Source: Schoenoplectus triqueter (lineage: Eukaryota > Streptophyta > Magnoliopsida > Poales > Cyperaceae). Taken from it: DNA of 41,070 nucleotides. The DNA is taken from the NCBI GenBank assembly GCA_964058805.1, contig CAXKVV010000110.1, forward strand, positions 1 through 41,070. The letters run 5' to 3'. Of this stretch, positions 7,169 to 18,185 are shown piece by piece. Made by a program: the position numbers and the translations under genes. The notes under the pieces were generated by a model, which worked only from the letters and a program-made list of their open reading frames with translations, did not search any database and had not been told where the DNA came from. Position 1 is the stretch's first letter. The number at the start of each line of letters is the position of its first letter.

Positions 7169-9405
7169 CTTCATGGTGGAGGGTTTTGTTCAATTGCAAG
7201 GTCGCGAATGAAAGAAATAGCAATTCCTAAAGTTTCATCAGCTTGAAACACAAAGATGTATCAAGGATTCTACGAACCTAAATGTTTTGTTTTAACATTT
7301 ATAATGGTCTCTTTCCATTAATTACATTTTGGTTGTATCGAGTAGTCAAGAAACATAACTTACAGGTGTGAGAGTAGCACGGGAACATAACAATTTAGAT
7401 AATTAATGATGCCCGTCTTAATAATATTTGTGTATATATATTCAGAGTAAAATATAATGAGTTTAAATTCACTTAAGATTTACTAAATTGTCTTTAAATT
7501 TTAATTTATCATGTCCATTAAATTTTTTATATTAAAAATTTATAGGATGCAAAAATTTGAAGTGTTTTGAGATTTTTAAGTTATGATTTTTAATTTTTGA
7601 AAATCAACTCTAATAATAATAATATATTCAATACTTGAACATCATTTTCAAAATTTAAAACAGTGACTTACAAAACTTAAAATACTCTAAATTTTTTGCA
7701 TCCCACAAGATTTTCATATAAAAAATTTAATGAGGATGATAAATTAAAATTTAAAAATGATTTAATGTTTGAGTTAAACTCTCGAAAGACGTTTGTGAGT
7801 TTAAACTCACGGTATCTTTATTCATGTAGTCATATTATTTTTCTAAGTGATTTGAAACATTCAGTTTTTGATAATATACACTGTAAGTTTTATCCAAATT
7901 GGAATCATACCTTTCATCATTAATACAAGATTATTATACAATATTATATAAAGTTTTTATACATGTTAATTATTTTATTACATATTTCATTTTCGTCATT
8001 GAGATGAGATTAGTATTGATGTTAGTTTTTTTTCTATCCCTTTTCTAACATTCAAATTATTAATACGAAAACTAAAAGATTTTTAAAAAAAGAAAGAGAT
8101 TAACATGTTACTCTTCCGTATCATATATTTTCATATAACTTTATTGTCCTCAATTCCAAAATAAAAAAATCAACAAGGACCTTCAAAATTTTCTCCCATA
8201 CACATAATTGGTTCCTAAAACTCACATAATCGGTGAGCTTTTTGTTATCTTAATTTTTCCCCTTTGAGAAAAAACGACTCCAATCTGCTGTTATTCTTAT
8301 ATAAGAATAGGATTTTATTTTTTGTTTCAAAAGAATATAAAAAAATTCTAACAATAGAAAAAAATTATAGATATATTCTTTTACTCATAAAATTTTATAT
8401 AATTTCATTAACATTTGATTATCCATCAAAGGTTATTAATTTAGAACCGTTGCAAACATTATTGAAAAACTATTAAATTTTTATAATCTTTGGTGAAGTA
8501 TCAAACATTAATAAAATTAGATGAAATTAGGGATATAACTCGGGTTTTGCCTCGACAATGTAGTTCTCAAATAAATAATTAATAGTATAAAATTTTAAAT
8601 ATATTTAATAAAATTTTAAGAAGATGAAAATATTTAAACAAAATCAATAATAAAGAAAAATAATGACGTGACATGCTTGAAAAGCTTAAAAACTTAATTT
8701 TCTTTACGTATTAAGAATTTGACAGGCTATCAATCTACAAATAAAATAACATAATAAACAAAATTATTTATAGAATTTTTTTAATATTATTTAGAATAAA
8801 TAATATGACCCTCTTGAGATTTTGATCTAAAAATAACTAACATAATTTTTTTCCCTTGAGTTGCGATTGCAATCTTCTATTTCTGCGAAAGGAATTACTG
8901 ATGTTTGTATTTTCAAAGAAAAATTAATGAAAAAGACAAAAGACTAATGAGAGCAATATGAAAGATGAAGGCGATTCATATGATATGATACATGCGCCAA
9001 CATATTGATCTAATATTTTTCTAATCGATTTTTGAAGTTGTGCAGAGGGTAAGTAATATAATTCTTTAACGGAGGCTCGCTAAGTGTTATTAACACAGTT
9101 TTTATAGATGTAACCGATTGATTCATTTCATATGCTGACAGGATATATGTGAATAAGATATTTGATTCCTTAATTGGGCTCTTTTTATCTCATGGGGTTA
9201 AGCTATTTCAGCAATGTACTTTTTTATATCTTAATCCAAAAAAGCATCTGATTATCTTCCGAGAATATCATTTTTGGAAGTAAAAAGTGGCGTATCAGAA
9301 TGCGACAAAACAAAAAGCATATACTACTTAAGGACTAAAAAGGAAGGTCGATCCCGTACCTCTAGCATTCTAAGAGCACTGTACCGTAGTTTATATTTGT
9401 TAAGA
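7169..9405. other. AT-rich tail of unit A
   Basis: No gene seen. The tail aligns by eye with the tail of unit B (14,690-17,190) and, reversed, with unit C (27,296-28,934). Shared landmarks include GGATTCTACGAACC, TTTTATCCAAATTGGAA, CTCACATAATCGGTGA, GACAAAAGACTAATGAGAG and a CGTACCTCT...CTAAGAGCACT ending. It is interrupted by a MITE (7444-7823) and by extra sequence around 8280-8840 that unit B lacks. Homology to unit C stops after TATATTTGTTAAGA near 9405, which I take as the unit edge. Confidence 0.75.
7444..7823. mobile_element. Palindromic MITE, GATACCGTGAG family, copy in unit A
   Basis: About 380 bp whose two halves are inverted copies: GCAAAAATTTGAAGTGTTTTGA in the left half is mirrored by the AAAATACTCTAAATTTTTTGC region in the right half. 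The right end reads CTCACGGTATCTTTATTC. Units B (near 16,258) and C continue straight through the site from TTTGTGTAT to the following shared sequence, so it inserted into unit A after the units separated. Two more copies lie at 22,899-23,260 and 35,206-35,568. No protein is encoded. Confidence 0.75.
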
Positions 9406-9625
9406 AAAATATTAAATAATAGTCCTTTGAAGCCTCTGCCTCTCTAATTGATGGTAAAATAAACGAGAGCTCGTAGAGTTCAGAGGAGCAGTTAGGACAG
9501 ATGACCTCGGGCAGTTTAAGTAGATGAGAAAAGTCTGGGCAGCATTGGAATAGAATATTAGAATCTGGACCGGAACCGCTTATACATTTCATTAAATCGC
9601 GGTATTAGATTTAAGTAAGAATCAT
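9406..9625. other. Intergenic stretch between unit A and a hAT-like MITE
   Basis: A minus-strand open frame of 76 codons (9362-9592) covers it. Its peptide includes CPNCSSELYELSF but matches no family I recognise, and there is no second copy to test it. Confidence 0.4.
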
Positions 9626-9875
9626 TAGAGGTGGGACGGGTCGGGTCAGTTTGACCTTTTAGAAAAAATCAGGTCAGGTTAGGTCGGGTTGGGTCAATTT
9701 ATATGGTGTGTTTTTTCATATCGTTGATAGATTTTGATTGGATTGAATGTCATTTGATTTCGGGTTGGGTCGGGTCAGCTTGACTTTCTTAAAAAAATCA
9801 GGTCGTGTCGGATCAGGTTCGGATTCAGACGGGTCGGACAGATTTCTCAGATCGTGTCGGGTTATGCCACCTCTA
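9626..9875. mobile_element. hAT-like MITE, GGGTCGGG-rich, older copy
   Basis: 250 bp with terminal repeats TAGAGGTGG...CCACCTCTA. The interior matches the element at 25,425-25,737, including ATCGTTGATAGATTTTGATT and AGTTTGAC or AGCTTGACTTTCTTAAAAAA segments. Flanking 8-mers (AGAATCAT and AGAAAAGG) agree at only four positions, so the target duplication has decayed. No transposase. Confidence 0.75.
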
Positions 9876-10263
9876 AGAAAAGGAGCCTGCTGCCTCCGAT
9901 ATAGATTTAGATGTATATTACAGGGTAAGTTTGCTAAATTTAATGTTATTATTTGACATCAATGTTTTTTTTTAAAAGAACAACAATATTTATAATGCAA
10001 GCCACTGATATTTTAGAACCTGTCACTAGATATGATCCATTTCGAGTATTTATTAATGATTGTTGGGTGTTACAGTAATAGTTTTTTTGAAACGATTACC
10101 TAAAGGAATCAAGATATTTGATAGTAGGTTGATCTTTCGTAGATATATAGATAAGTGATTGAGTGTGGCAGTCTGCACGTGAGGACGCTATTCAACTAAT
10201 TCAACTAATTAATTAATTTAATTAGACTATTTGTCAAATTCTGATTTTAATAAACTTGAAATC
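9876..10263. other. AT-rich intergenic sequence, nothing recognised
   Basis: No gene, RNA or clear repeat seen, apart from a short direct repeat ATTCAACTA-type near 10,190-10,205. Confidence 0.4.
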
Positions 10264-10356
10264 ATGCCGGGAGGTTCGGTGTCTGAATTGCAGGGCGTCC
10301 GAGCTTCCAAAGGGAAAGGTGCGGGTCCGGGCTGTTGGGTCGGGCACTCAGGTTAG
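10264..10356. repeat. Decayed remnant of the GC-rich minisatellite (relic D)
   Basis: About two worn units: GGGAGGTTCGGTGTCTGAATT then GCGGGTCCGGGCTGTTGGGTCGGGC. They match the unit A array (GGGAGGTTCGGGGTCCGGGC near 6865 and the array end near 7150) with several substitutions. It marks an older fourth copy of the compound unit between A and B. Confidence 0.65.
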
Positions 10357-10386
10357 CGAGGGAAATAGGAATCAGATCTGTTGTCA

Positions 10387-10522
10387 CGCAGCACCGTGCA
10401 GCGCAGCACCGTGCAGCGCAGCACGTTATCTGTTCGATCACTTCGAGATTCATGCTAACTCGAATCTTAAAGTATTAACTTGAATCTTGAAGTGATCGAA
10501 CGGATCACGTGCTGTGCTGCAC
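10387..10522. repeat. 15-bp tandem repeat joined to a 42-bp inverted repeat
   Basis: CGCAGCACCGTGCAG occurs twice in tandem and then partly a third time (10,387-10,424). Arm 10,411-10,452 is inverted at 10,481-10,522 with a few mismatches and a 28-bp loop, so it could form a strong hairpin. The GCAGCACCGTGCAGCGCAGC core recurs once near 32,424-32,455 and, with changes, near 40,336-40,365. It may be the end of an unnamed DNA transposon. Confidence 0.7.
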
Positions 10523-10529
10523 TGTGTCG

Positions 10530-11689
10530 CGCCACAGTGGATCCGAGTCCGGGGAAATATAGTGAAAATATAAAATGCGTCTATTCCTGAGATATTGAAT
10601 TATCTATTTATATGTGTGCCTAGATTTATTTAGCCCTTTGAATCCGCCGTGAGTCTGAAGGGCGTCTGGCCACATCGCTTTTATTTTCCGGGTATTTCTC
10701 CTTTGTTTATTCTTCATTTTTTTATTCCTTTTTTCCTCTTAACTTTATTATATATGCTTTAATTGGTACTTCTATTGTATCTTAAGCCTGGTTGTCTAAT
10801 TTTTCTGCTGTCATATGAGCACCTGTCAGGTTGCTGTTTCTGATTTAGTGCCGATCATGGATTATGACTTGTAGAACTGTAGAAAAGCATTACTAAGAGA
10901 GCTCCAAATTTTACTTCCGTCTACCAATTGAAATATAGTGGTTAAAACGATTCATATTGCCAAATACTTTATGCAAAATATTATAAGTAATTGTGTATAA
11001 AGAAGTAACAGTTTAAAGGAGTAACGTAGATGGTTGCAGGAATCAAGACGGGTGAAATTATCTGCAAATGATTGTGCTCTATTATTTTGTGTATGGCCAA
11101 TTGTCCATGGAGCTCAAAATTAATTTATGACAGCAGTTGATGAATGTACAGAGGACTAGTTACAATACTTCAATTGGAAGTAGAGAGTTCAATTGTACTT
11201 GGCAAAATTTTGTCATATCTTGGGAAGATGCGTTCTCTGAAAATTAACTTGCTAAAAACAAATCTGAAGTCACAAATTTCATGGGTGCTTTGTCACATTG
11301 TGCTTTTAATAGTTTAGAGAAAAATCACAAATGTTGGTACAGAATGTTACATTCGGTGGGTCAAAATTTATACCGTGTCTGATAAATTATAAAATAATCA
11401 AACTGATTTATACGATTTTATTCAATAATCAATCTAAATTATGTTTTTTTCCCAAATTGATTGTGAGAGGTAAAACCATCAAATCAATTGATACAAGTAC
11501 TGATGCGAACATTTGGATCCCAAGAAATGACATCTAGTTTAATTAAAGTTATTTTACGCTGCTCTTATATGACTTCCTGACTGTTGTTGTCAATCGTTAA
11601 TTAAGTGCAATTTAAAAAGAAAAAAAAACTCTGTAGCAAAGCTAATAGTATTTGGGGTTAGATGTCATGCAGTCACTCCTATTAATGAT
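10530..11689. other. AT-rich sequence inside relic D, no gene
   Basis: About 1.1 kb lacking convincing reading frames. I could not match it to the tails of units A, B or C. Nothing else recognised. Confidence 0.4.
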
Positions 11690-12030
11690 GCCTCATTTGT
11701 GACACTCAGTTTTTGTTGATACAGCTATAATCAGTAAATTGTAAATTTTATACAAATTTGAACCATATTTTTCATAAAATGGCTTTGCAACTAATATGGA
11801 ATAAAAATAAATCACCAAAAAGGAAAAAAGAACGATTGAGGGCCATAATTGAACCATGTTCAATAGTCGTTCAGTAAGGATCATCTTCTTTACTTTTCAT
11901 TTTTTTTTTGTATAAACTTAAAACTGATTATTCAGAAGAACAGTTGAAAGATTTGGGCTCTCATCTTATGGGCTGAGCTAGTTGCGCAATGTACTCTTTT
12001 TCTTCTTAATCCAAAAAAGCATCTGATTCT
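11690..12030. other. Decayed unit tail (relic D)
   Basis: Two blocks match the unit A tail: GACACTCAGTTTTTGTTGAT and following (compare 7855-7915), and GGGCTCTCATCTTATGGGCT through AATCCAAAAAAGCATCTGATT (compare 9177-9255). The intervening tail has been lost. The block runs directly up to the xylulokinase exons of unit B, so units A, D and B were once head-to-tail neighbours. Confidence 0.65.
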
Positions 12031-12121
12031 CTGAATATCTAAGATTTTTTCGTGTAATAAAATGAAAAATACCACGCGTGTTAAAATGATAAAAATAAAA
12101 AAGTTCGAGAACTCCAGGCAC

Positions 12122-12146
12122 CATCATGTATGTATGTATGTATGCA
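12122..12146. repeat. ATGT/TATG tetranucleotide microsatellite
   Basis: About five ATGT units near 12,126-12,145, a short simple repeat. Confidence 0.85.
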
Positions 12147-12229
12147 TAAATGAGATAATTTATTGTCAAGGAAGTACTTGTTCTGACGTTATTTCAAAGG
12201 AATAGAAAGAGAAAAAAAGGCAGTAGAGA

Positions 12230-13270
12230 GTAGCTGCTTGAACATTCAATGGCACTACCTTTTTTCAAATGCTGGTTGAAAAATATCGCAGGATTTATCA
12301 GCATACTTGTTTGGCGAATCTGAAAATATCAGGGAAATAAATATGTTAGCGAGATTTGTAGATGTTGTGTGGTAGCAAATTCACAATGATGTAGAGAGCC
12401 ATTTTTGTAAATAAGCATTAACATGTAACAGTCTGGGTCGACTGCATTAGGGAAAACATTTCCTTCTGGACTAGGTTTAGCTACCTCAGTGATACCAAAT
12501 ACCTGAACAAAGCAAATAGCACTGTGAGATCAACCAATATATAAAATTAGACCACTAACAGAAATGCATATTTGGAAAAAGTTGCAACTAGAAAGAAAAT
12601 GAAAGAGAGCATCATAAATATGGCAACAACAAACGGGAAATTTTGAATCATGTATTGTACTGAACAATTTGAAGAATTTTAGCATATGACATTTCTTATC
12701 TAGATATGCAAAAAAATGAAATCCTTAAACTTCTAATCATACAAATAATTAAATATTTGGAGGGTGTACTGTAAAGAAACAGTTCTAGAGTAAGAAACAG
12801 AAGATGAAACGAACTTACAGTATCACTGTTTGTGTTCTCTCCTGACCATTGAATGACCAAACAATTCTGGTTGAAATTAAAAAGTAATGACGAAATCAAA
12901 AGGCAGCTCCATTTCAAAGCATGTACGTACCTTAATCGCACCTCCAAAAACATTCTCTCTCTCTACATTGCTTATTTGTACTACTATCCATCCATACAGG
13001 AGACTCCAGTATTGAAAACACAACTTTCAGCTGAGTCAATTTTTCATTATGGTTCACAGAAGGTAATGTACACCACCTGACAGCTGAGGAGTCAATTTTT
13101 CCAATAGACGCTCCCGTGTTGTTGGGCACTGCCAGACATGGATACTTTCGGGAAATCAACCTTGGACTTCGGCTTCTTAAGCAAGTGATCAAGGGCCTCT
13201 ACCCAAATAAGGGTTAGAGAGACAATACGGTTATCCTCTTGGGATCTCTATACAGTGGCCTTCACAGACC
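12230..13270 (-). pseudogene. Xylulokinase (XK2-like) pseudogene with five exon pieces, unit B
   Basis: Minus strand. Exon 13,270-12,931 encodes RIVSLTLIWVEALD, KVDFPKV, SGSAQQHGSVYW and SPVWMDSSTNKQCRE, ending in a GTACGT donor. Exon about 12,875-12,819 encodes NCLVIQWSGENTNS and DT before GTAAGT. The next exon begins after CAG at 12,502 and encodes VFGIT, then GNVFPNAVDPDCYMLMLIYKN. A further exon begins after TTTTCAG at 12,319 with YADKSCDIF. These blocks follow the order in plant xylulose kinase (FGGY family). Decay: a stop after SVYWKN, a duplicated TTGACTCCTCAGCTG, loss of the whole central region between the CRE and NCLVIQ blocks, and an in-exon loss of roughly 20 codons joining NS to DT, removing the conserved glycine-rich segment. 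The N-terminal exon and C-terminus are absent. Retained splice signals show it came from a genomic copy, not a processed transcript. Confidence 0.85.
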
Positions 13271-13900
13271 TGTTAAAAGAAGAAAAATTTCGATTTCTAT
13301 AGAATACATTATACTGTCTTTAAAAAAACTTATATCTAGAACTGGTTTTGTCTGATATTTGGAAAAAGAAATTGCAACTGAATGATGTAATGGAAATAAA
13401 ACAAGACTAGTCCAATTTAAGTATTTAACAAACCACCAATTTCTATAATATCCTTTTTACATCCAACTTCATGCAATTAAAAATAATTTTTATATTTGAA
13501 AGCTCGAGTTCTACCTATCAGCAAAAACCTGATTTTATTCGTCAATTCTTTACATTGTTAAGTATTACCAGAGATTCTCAAATACAATAAATTATTGTAC
13601 TTCTGTTCCTGTCTATTGTTCCAATTCCCCTACGACTTTAAGCCCAGATCAGTGGTACCGAAAAGATCTCGGTTCAGTTCACCGGTGATCGAAACTTATT
13701 TTTAGTAAGAGTGCCCAAAGGTCATAATCTTTTACGACCCAAAAAGAAAAATGATTCTCACGGACAAGCTTGTAATTGTAATAGAGAAAATTTTCAAAGA
13801 TAAATTCTACTTACTATGTGGAAGTATCGAAGCCCAGAAAAAGATAAATCCTCTAGAAATGCGAATCCCATCCTATAAATGATTCCTTAAAGTAGAGGAA
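13271..13900. other. AT-rich spacer of unit B
   Basis: Counterpart of 5597-6240 in unit A with small indels. No gene of its own. Confidence 0.75.
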
Positions 13901-14028
13901 TGCGGAGTGCGGACAGACTGTAAAGAGTGAAGCGGTGGTTGCATTATGTTGTTACATAGCGACTAGCGAGTGATGCAGACTGCAAAATCTAGCGCTCGAC
14001 CGGTTCTCCCATTGTTATCGCCTCATTA

Positions 14029-14080
14029 GTCCCACAACATCAAATCTGGTGAGAGCGGATACGCTAGGAGCTTATAAAAG
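14029..14080 (+). promoter_or_regulatory. snRNA-type promoter (USE plus TATA), unit B
   Basis: GTCCCACAACA at 14,029-14,039 and TATAAAAG at 14,073-14,080 with the same 33-bp gap as unit A. The 60 bp spanning both elements is identical to unit A. Confidence 0.5.
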
Positions 14081-14101
14081 AGGATAGGAGGCTGCATAGA
14101 A

Positions 14102-14175
14102 AGCACTTGTTTGGACTGGTCGATATCTCCATTGCATTTGGCAGGAGTGCTGGTCTACCCCTGCCCAATTGGCAG
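14102..14175 (+). ncRNA. Candidate snRNA-like transcript, unit B (identity unknown)
   Basis: Counterpart of the unit A candidate. It differs at few positions (for example GGTCGATATC for AGTCGCTATC, and one C fewer near the CTGCCC block), keeps AGCACT/AGTGCT pairing, and is followed by the 3' box-like AGTGGAA at 14,176-14,182. The Sm-like T run is weaker here (AAGTTTTTC). Confidence 0.28.
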
Positions 14176-14197
14176 AGTGGAAGGAAGTTAATAAGTT

Positions 14198-14640
14198 TTT
14201 CATGAGTGGGGTCTGGGGTCCGGGCTGCAGTGCGCCTGGCCTCACAGGATAGGGGTGCGGGGTCCGGGCTGCAGGGCGCTCGGCCTTGCGGGGAGGGGTT
14301 CGGGGTCCGGGCTGCAGGGCGCTCGGCCTTGTGGGGGAGGGGTGCGGGGTCCGGGCTGCAGGGCGCCCGGCCTTGCGGCGGGGTGGGGTGCGGGGTCCGG
14401 GCTGCAGTGTGCCCGGCCTTGCGGCGGGGTGGGGTGCGGGGTCCGGGCTGCAGGCCGCCCGGCCTTGTGGGGGAGGGGTGCGGGGTCCGGGCTGCAGTGC
14501 GCCCGGCCTTGCGGCGGGGTGGGGTGCGGGGTCCGGGCTGATGCGCGCCCGGCCTTGCGGGCGGCGGGGTGGGGCGCGGGGTCCGGGCTGGGGTGCGAGG
14601 TCCGGGCTGGGGTGCGACATTGCGGGGGAGGGGTCTGCTT
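14198..14640. repeat. GC-rich minisatellite, unit B (about 46-bp period)
   Basis: About ten units of the type GCGGGGTCCGGGCTGCAGGG followed by CGCCCGGCCTTGCGGCGGGG. Only the long unit form is present, unlike unit A. The last units shorten, then a CCTTCCACGTAGGG motif is doubled at about 14,644-14,680. Open frames across it reflect composition, not genes. Confidence 0.94.
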
Positions 14641-14811
14641 GTGCCTTCCACGTAGGGTGCTTGTGCCTTCCACGTAGGGGCGGAGGGAGGGCTCTGTTCA
14701 ACAATGCAACGCCAAATAAAAAAAATAATGAATTCGAAAGATTCATGAGGTTAAAAGGTACATTAATTATTTTTTTTTATTGTATCTAGGATTCTAGATC
14801 TTCCCTTCTAG

Positions 14812-15890
14812 GGTCCGTTTCCGTTTGGTAAAATTAAGAAATAATTGATAGAATAAGATTTTTTTGAAAGAGTGATATTTTTTACTATTTGGAAGAGTGA
14901 AAAATATTATTTGGCAGTTGTTATTTATAATAGTTAAAATATGAATAATTATGATACTAATAATGATGATGATAAAAATAATAATAATAGTAAAATAATA
15001 ATCATAATAGTTAGATAATAATAATAATAAAGTAATAAAAAATAATCATAATAAATAATAATATTATAATAGTAATATATTAAAAATATAAATATTATCA
15101 TAATATAGTAATATAATAATAAAAAATTATGATTATAATCATAATTATATAACCATAATCATAATCATAATAATATAATAATAAAAATATAATCATAATC
15201 ATAAAAATAATTCTAAATAATTATAATTATAATAATATAATAATAAATTAATCATAACTATAATCAATATATAATTATATAATACAACATTATAAAATAA
15301 TAATAAAGTAATAAAACAAAATCATAAAATATAATAATATTATAATAATAATATAATAAAATATAAACATAATCATAATATAGTAATATAATAATAATAA
15401 ATTATAATTATAATCATAATTATAATAATATAATAATAAGTAATCATAATTTTAATAATATAATAATCATAATCATAATCATGATAATAATAATTATAGT
15501 CATAATCATAATAATATAACCATAACCATAATCGTAATCATAATAATATAATAATAGAAATATAATCATAATCATAAAAATATTTATAAATAATTATAAT
15601 TATAATAATATAATAATAAATTAATCATCACTATAATCAACATATAATAATATAATACAACATAATAAAATAATAATAAGTATTAATAATCATAATCATA
15701 ATCATCATAATATAATAATATAATAATAAATAATCTTGATCATAATAATATAATAATAAAATATTTATATTTATATATCTATAATAATATAATATTAAAT
15801 TATATTTATAATAATAATATAATAATGCTAATGGTAACGATAATATAATAACAATAATGATAATAATAATTTAATAATAATAATACAATG

Positions 15891-15922
<32 letters not shown>

Positions 15923-16197
15923 TCATAATATTAATATAATCATAAATATAATATAATAATATAATAATACTAAATCTTAATCATAATCATAATATAATAA
16001 TATAATATAATATAATCAAACAATAATCGCTATTCCGACGAGAGCTAATCCGGTATTCCACCTATAAATTGGTATACCGGATTAGCACTATTCCGCACTC
16101 TTCTACTTAGTCTAAAATTCGTTTGGCAAATTAATTTGTCGGAATAGCTATTCTATTCCAACTTTTTGCTATTCCATTGAGTGCCAAACACTCCCTC
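14812..16197. repeat. AT-rich low-complexity block inside a probable transposon
   Basis: From about 14,925 to 16,020 the sequence is almost wholly ATA, TAA and ATC type imperfect trinucleotide repeats. The edges look like a DNA element: left GGGTCCGTTTCCGTTTGGTA, right GTGCCAAACACTCCCTC with GGAATAGCTATTC-type inverted motifs near 16,140-16,165. Units A and C lack it at the same place in the tail, so it inserted into unit B and then, or already, carried the repeat expansion. I cannot fix its exact termini or target duplication. Confidence 0.7.
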
Positions 16198-17190
16198 AGA
16201 GTAGAATGGGAACCTAACAAATTAGATATTCAATGATGCTCAGCTTAATAAAATTTGTGTATATTATGGTCATATTATTTTTGTGTGATTTGTAACAGTT
16301 AGTTTTTGATAATACAGTATTGTAAGTTTTATCCAAATTGGAACCACATCTTTCAGCATCAATACAGAGTTATGATACATTTATATATGTTAACGACTTT
16401 ATTATACATTTCATTTTGGTCATTTAGAATATATTATTATTCACATTAGATTTTTCACCCTAATAATTTCAACATTCAACTAATTATTTATAATACTTTG
16501 TTATTGATCATCATCGAATTATTTTTCATGTTAGTGATATTCAAACTAATGATGAATCTATGAATAATGAAAAATTAAATATAATCAGAAAAAACTTATT
16601 TAATTTCAATAATCTTATAAAAAAAATTTAATAAATGTTATGAGAATTAGGGATATACGTTTAATTAGGGATAAATGTAGCGGAGTAAATAGTCTACTCA
16701 TGAGGCTCATAACTTTGAAGTCGCAGTTCTAAGATTAAAATATTCACTCATGTAATATATTAATATTAATATTTAATTAAATAAATAAGGAGATTTTATG
16801 ATTTTTCTATCACTTTTCTAATAATAAATTAACATTCAAATTATTGATACGAAAATAAAATGATTTAAATAAAAAAAAAAGAAAAGAAAGAAACTAACAT
16901 GTGACTCTTCTAAATCATATATTTTTCATCTAACTTTCTTGTCCTTCATTCCAAGATTAAAAAAAATCAACCAGGACCTCCAAAAATATCTCCCATACAC
17001 AATTTTGATTTCTAAAACTCACATAATCGGTGAACTTTTTGTTATCTGAAAATTTCCCCTTCGGCAAAAACACCTAGCATTTTTTCCCCAAGTTGTGAAT
17101 GCAATCTTCTATTTATACTAAAGGAATCAGTAATGTTGGTATTTTTAAAGAAAAAATAATGAAAAAGACAAAAGACTAATGAGAGTTATT
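16198..17190. other. AT-rich tail of unit B
   Basis: Continues the unit tail after the insert. Matches unit A at 7840-8280 and 8845-8960, including TTTTATCCAAATTGGAA, CTCACATAATCGGTGAACTT and GACAAAAGACTAATGAGAG. Extra sequence near 16,620-16,780 is not in unit A. No gene. Confidence 0.7.
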
Positions 17191-18185
17191 TTTCACATAA
17201 AAGATATTTATGTTTGTTCTCATGCATCAAAATTAAATTAATTAAGAAATAAAAATCATGAAAAATAAATAAGACACTAGATATAAATATACTAAATAAT
17301 TATATAATATTTGCCAAACTAAGAGTTAAGATAGACACCATGAAGGACATAAATTCTTTGCTACTAGATAATGAGTTCCAGATTGTATATACAAATAGAT
17401 TTCTATTTTAAGGTTTTTTTGAATTTATTTGAATTTAACTATTTGACAAAACAATCAATATAAATATTGTCAAGTGATCCCTATGTTTTAATAGTTGCAG
17501 CGTCTGAGGCAGAAAATATCATATAACGTGACAAAATTTTAAAGAGTTGCATCTTTACAATTCTTTGAATCATAAACATATTCGTGCATTTTTCTCATAA
17601 AGACCTAGTGATATAGACATTTTTTGTAAATTTTTGGGATCTGGTACTCAGGGTATAGATTGCCCACCCAGTCACATCCACATCCTGTCCTCACCTGCGT
17701 CCGCCCTTGATGGATGTTGAATATATTTATTTTTCTGCACAAACTGTAATTGGAAAAATATTCGTTTAAAATGTATATGAATTATTGTGATTTAATGATG
17801 GGTTCTAAATCGAGATAAGCTTCAGAATGCTGCTAGTTAGTATAATATGGATGTAATTTGAAAATAGTTAAAAAAAATTCAAGAAGCGGATAAAAATGGC
17901 AAATAATGCAAGAATACTCCTTGAATAAATTTTAGACTTCGTAAAATTTGCAAATTATTCAAAGATAATTAGCTGATATTTCTACTTTCACTATCTCGAA
18001 ATCATTGCTAATATTTATAGATTATCCAGCTATCTTGGCATGAAAAATGCACTAGCCAGTACAAGTGTACTAATGGGAAAAAACACACACTTGTGGAACA
18101 TCTGTGTACGCATGGCGTAGTTTGGAGTCTTAAATCCACCCATCGATCGAAATATATTAAGATCCGACTTTGGAGAGTCACAGCT
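17191..18185. other. AT-rich intergenic, nothing recognised
   Basis: No convincing frame, RNA or repeat structure seen on either strand. Confidence 0.4.

Noticed and set aside
6451..7246. Several long open frames in both strands across the unit A array (and similarly 14,064-14,789)
   Set aside because: Same reason: GC-rich tandem repeat composition. The frames disagree in sequence and none has a recognisable domain.
9362..9592. 76-codon minus-strand frame with a CPNCSSELYE segment
   Set aside because: Single copy, no recognised family, short; not supportable as a gene from sequence alone.
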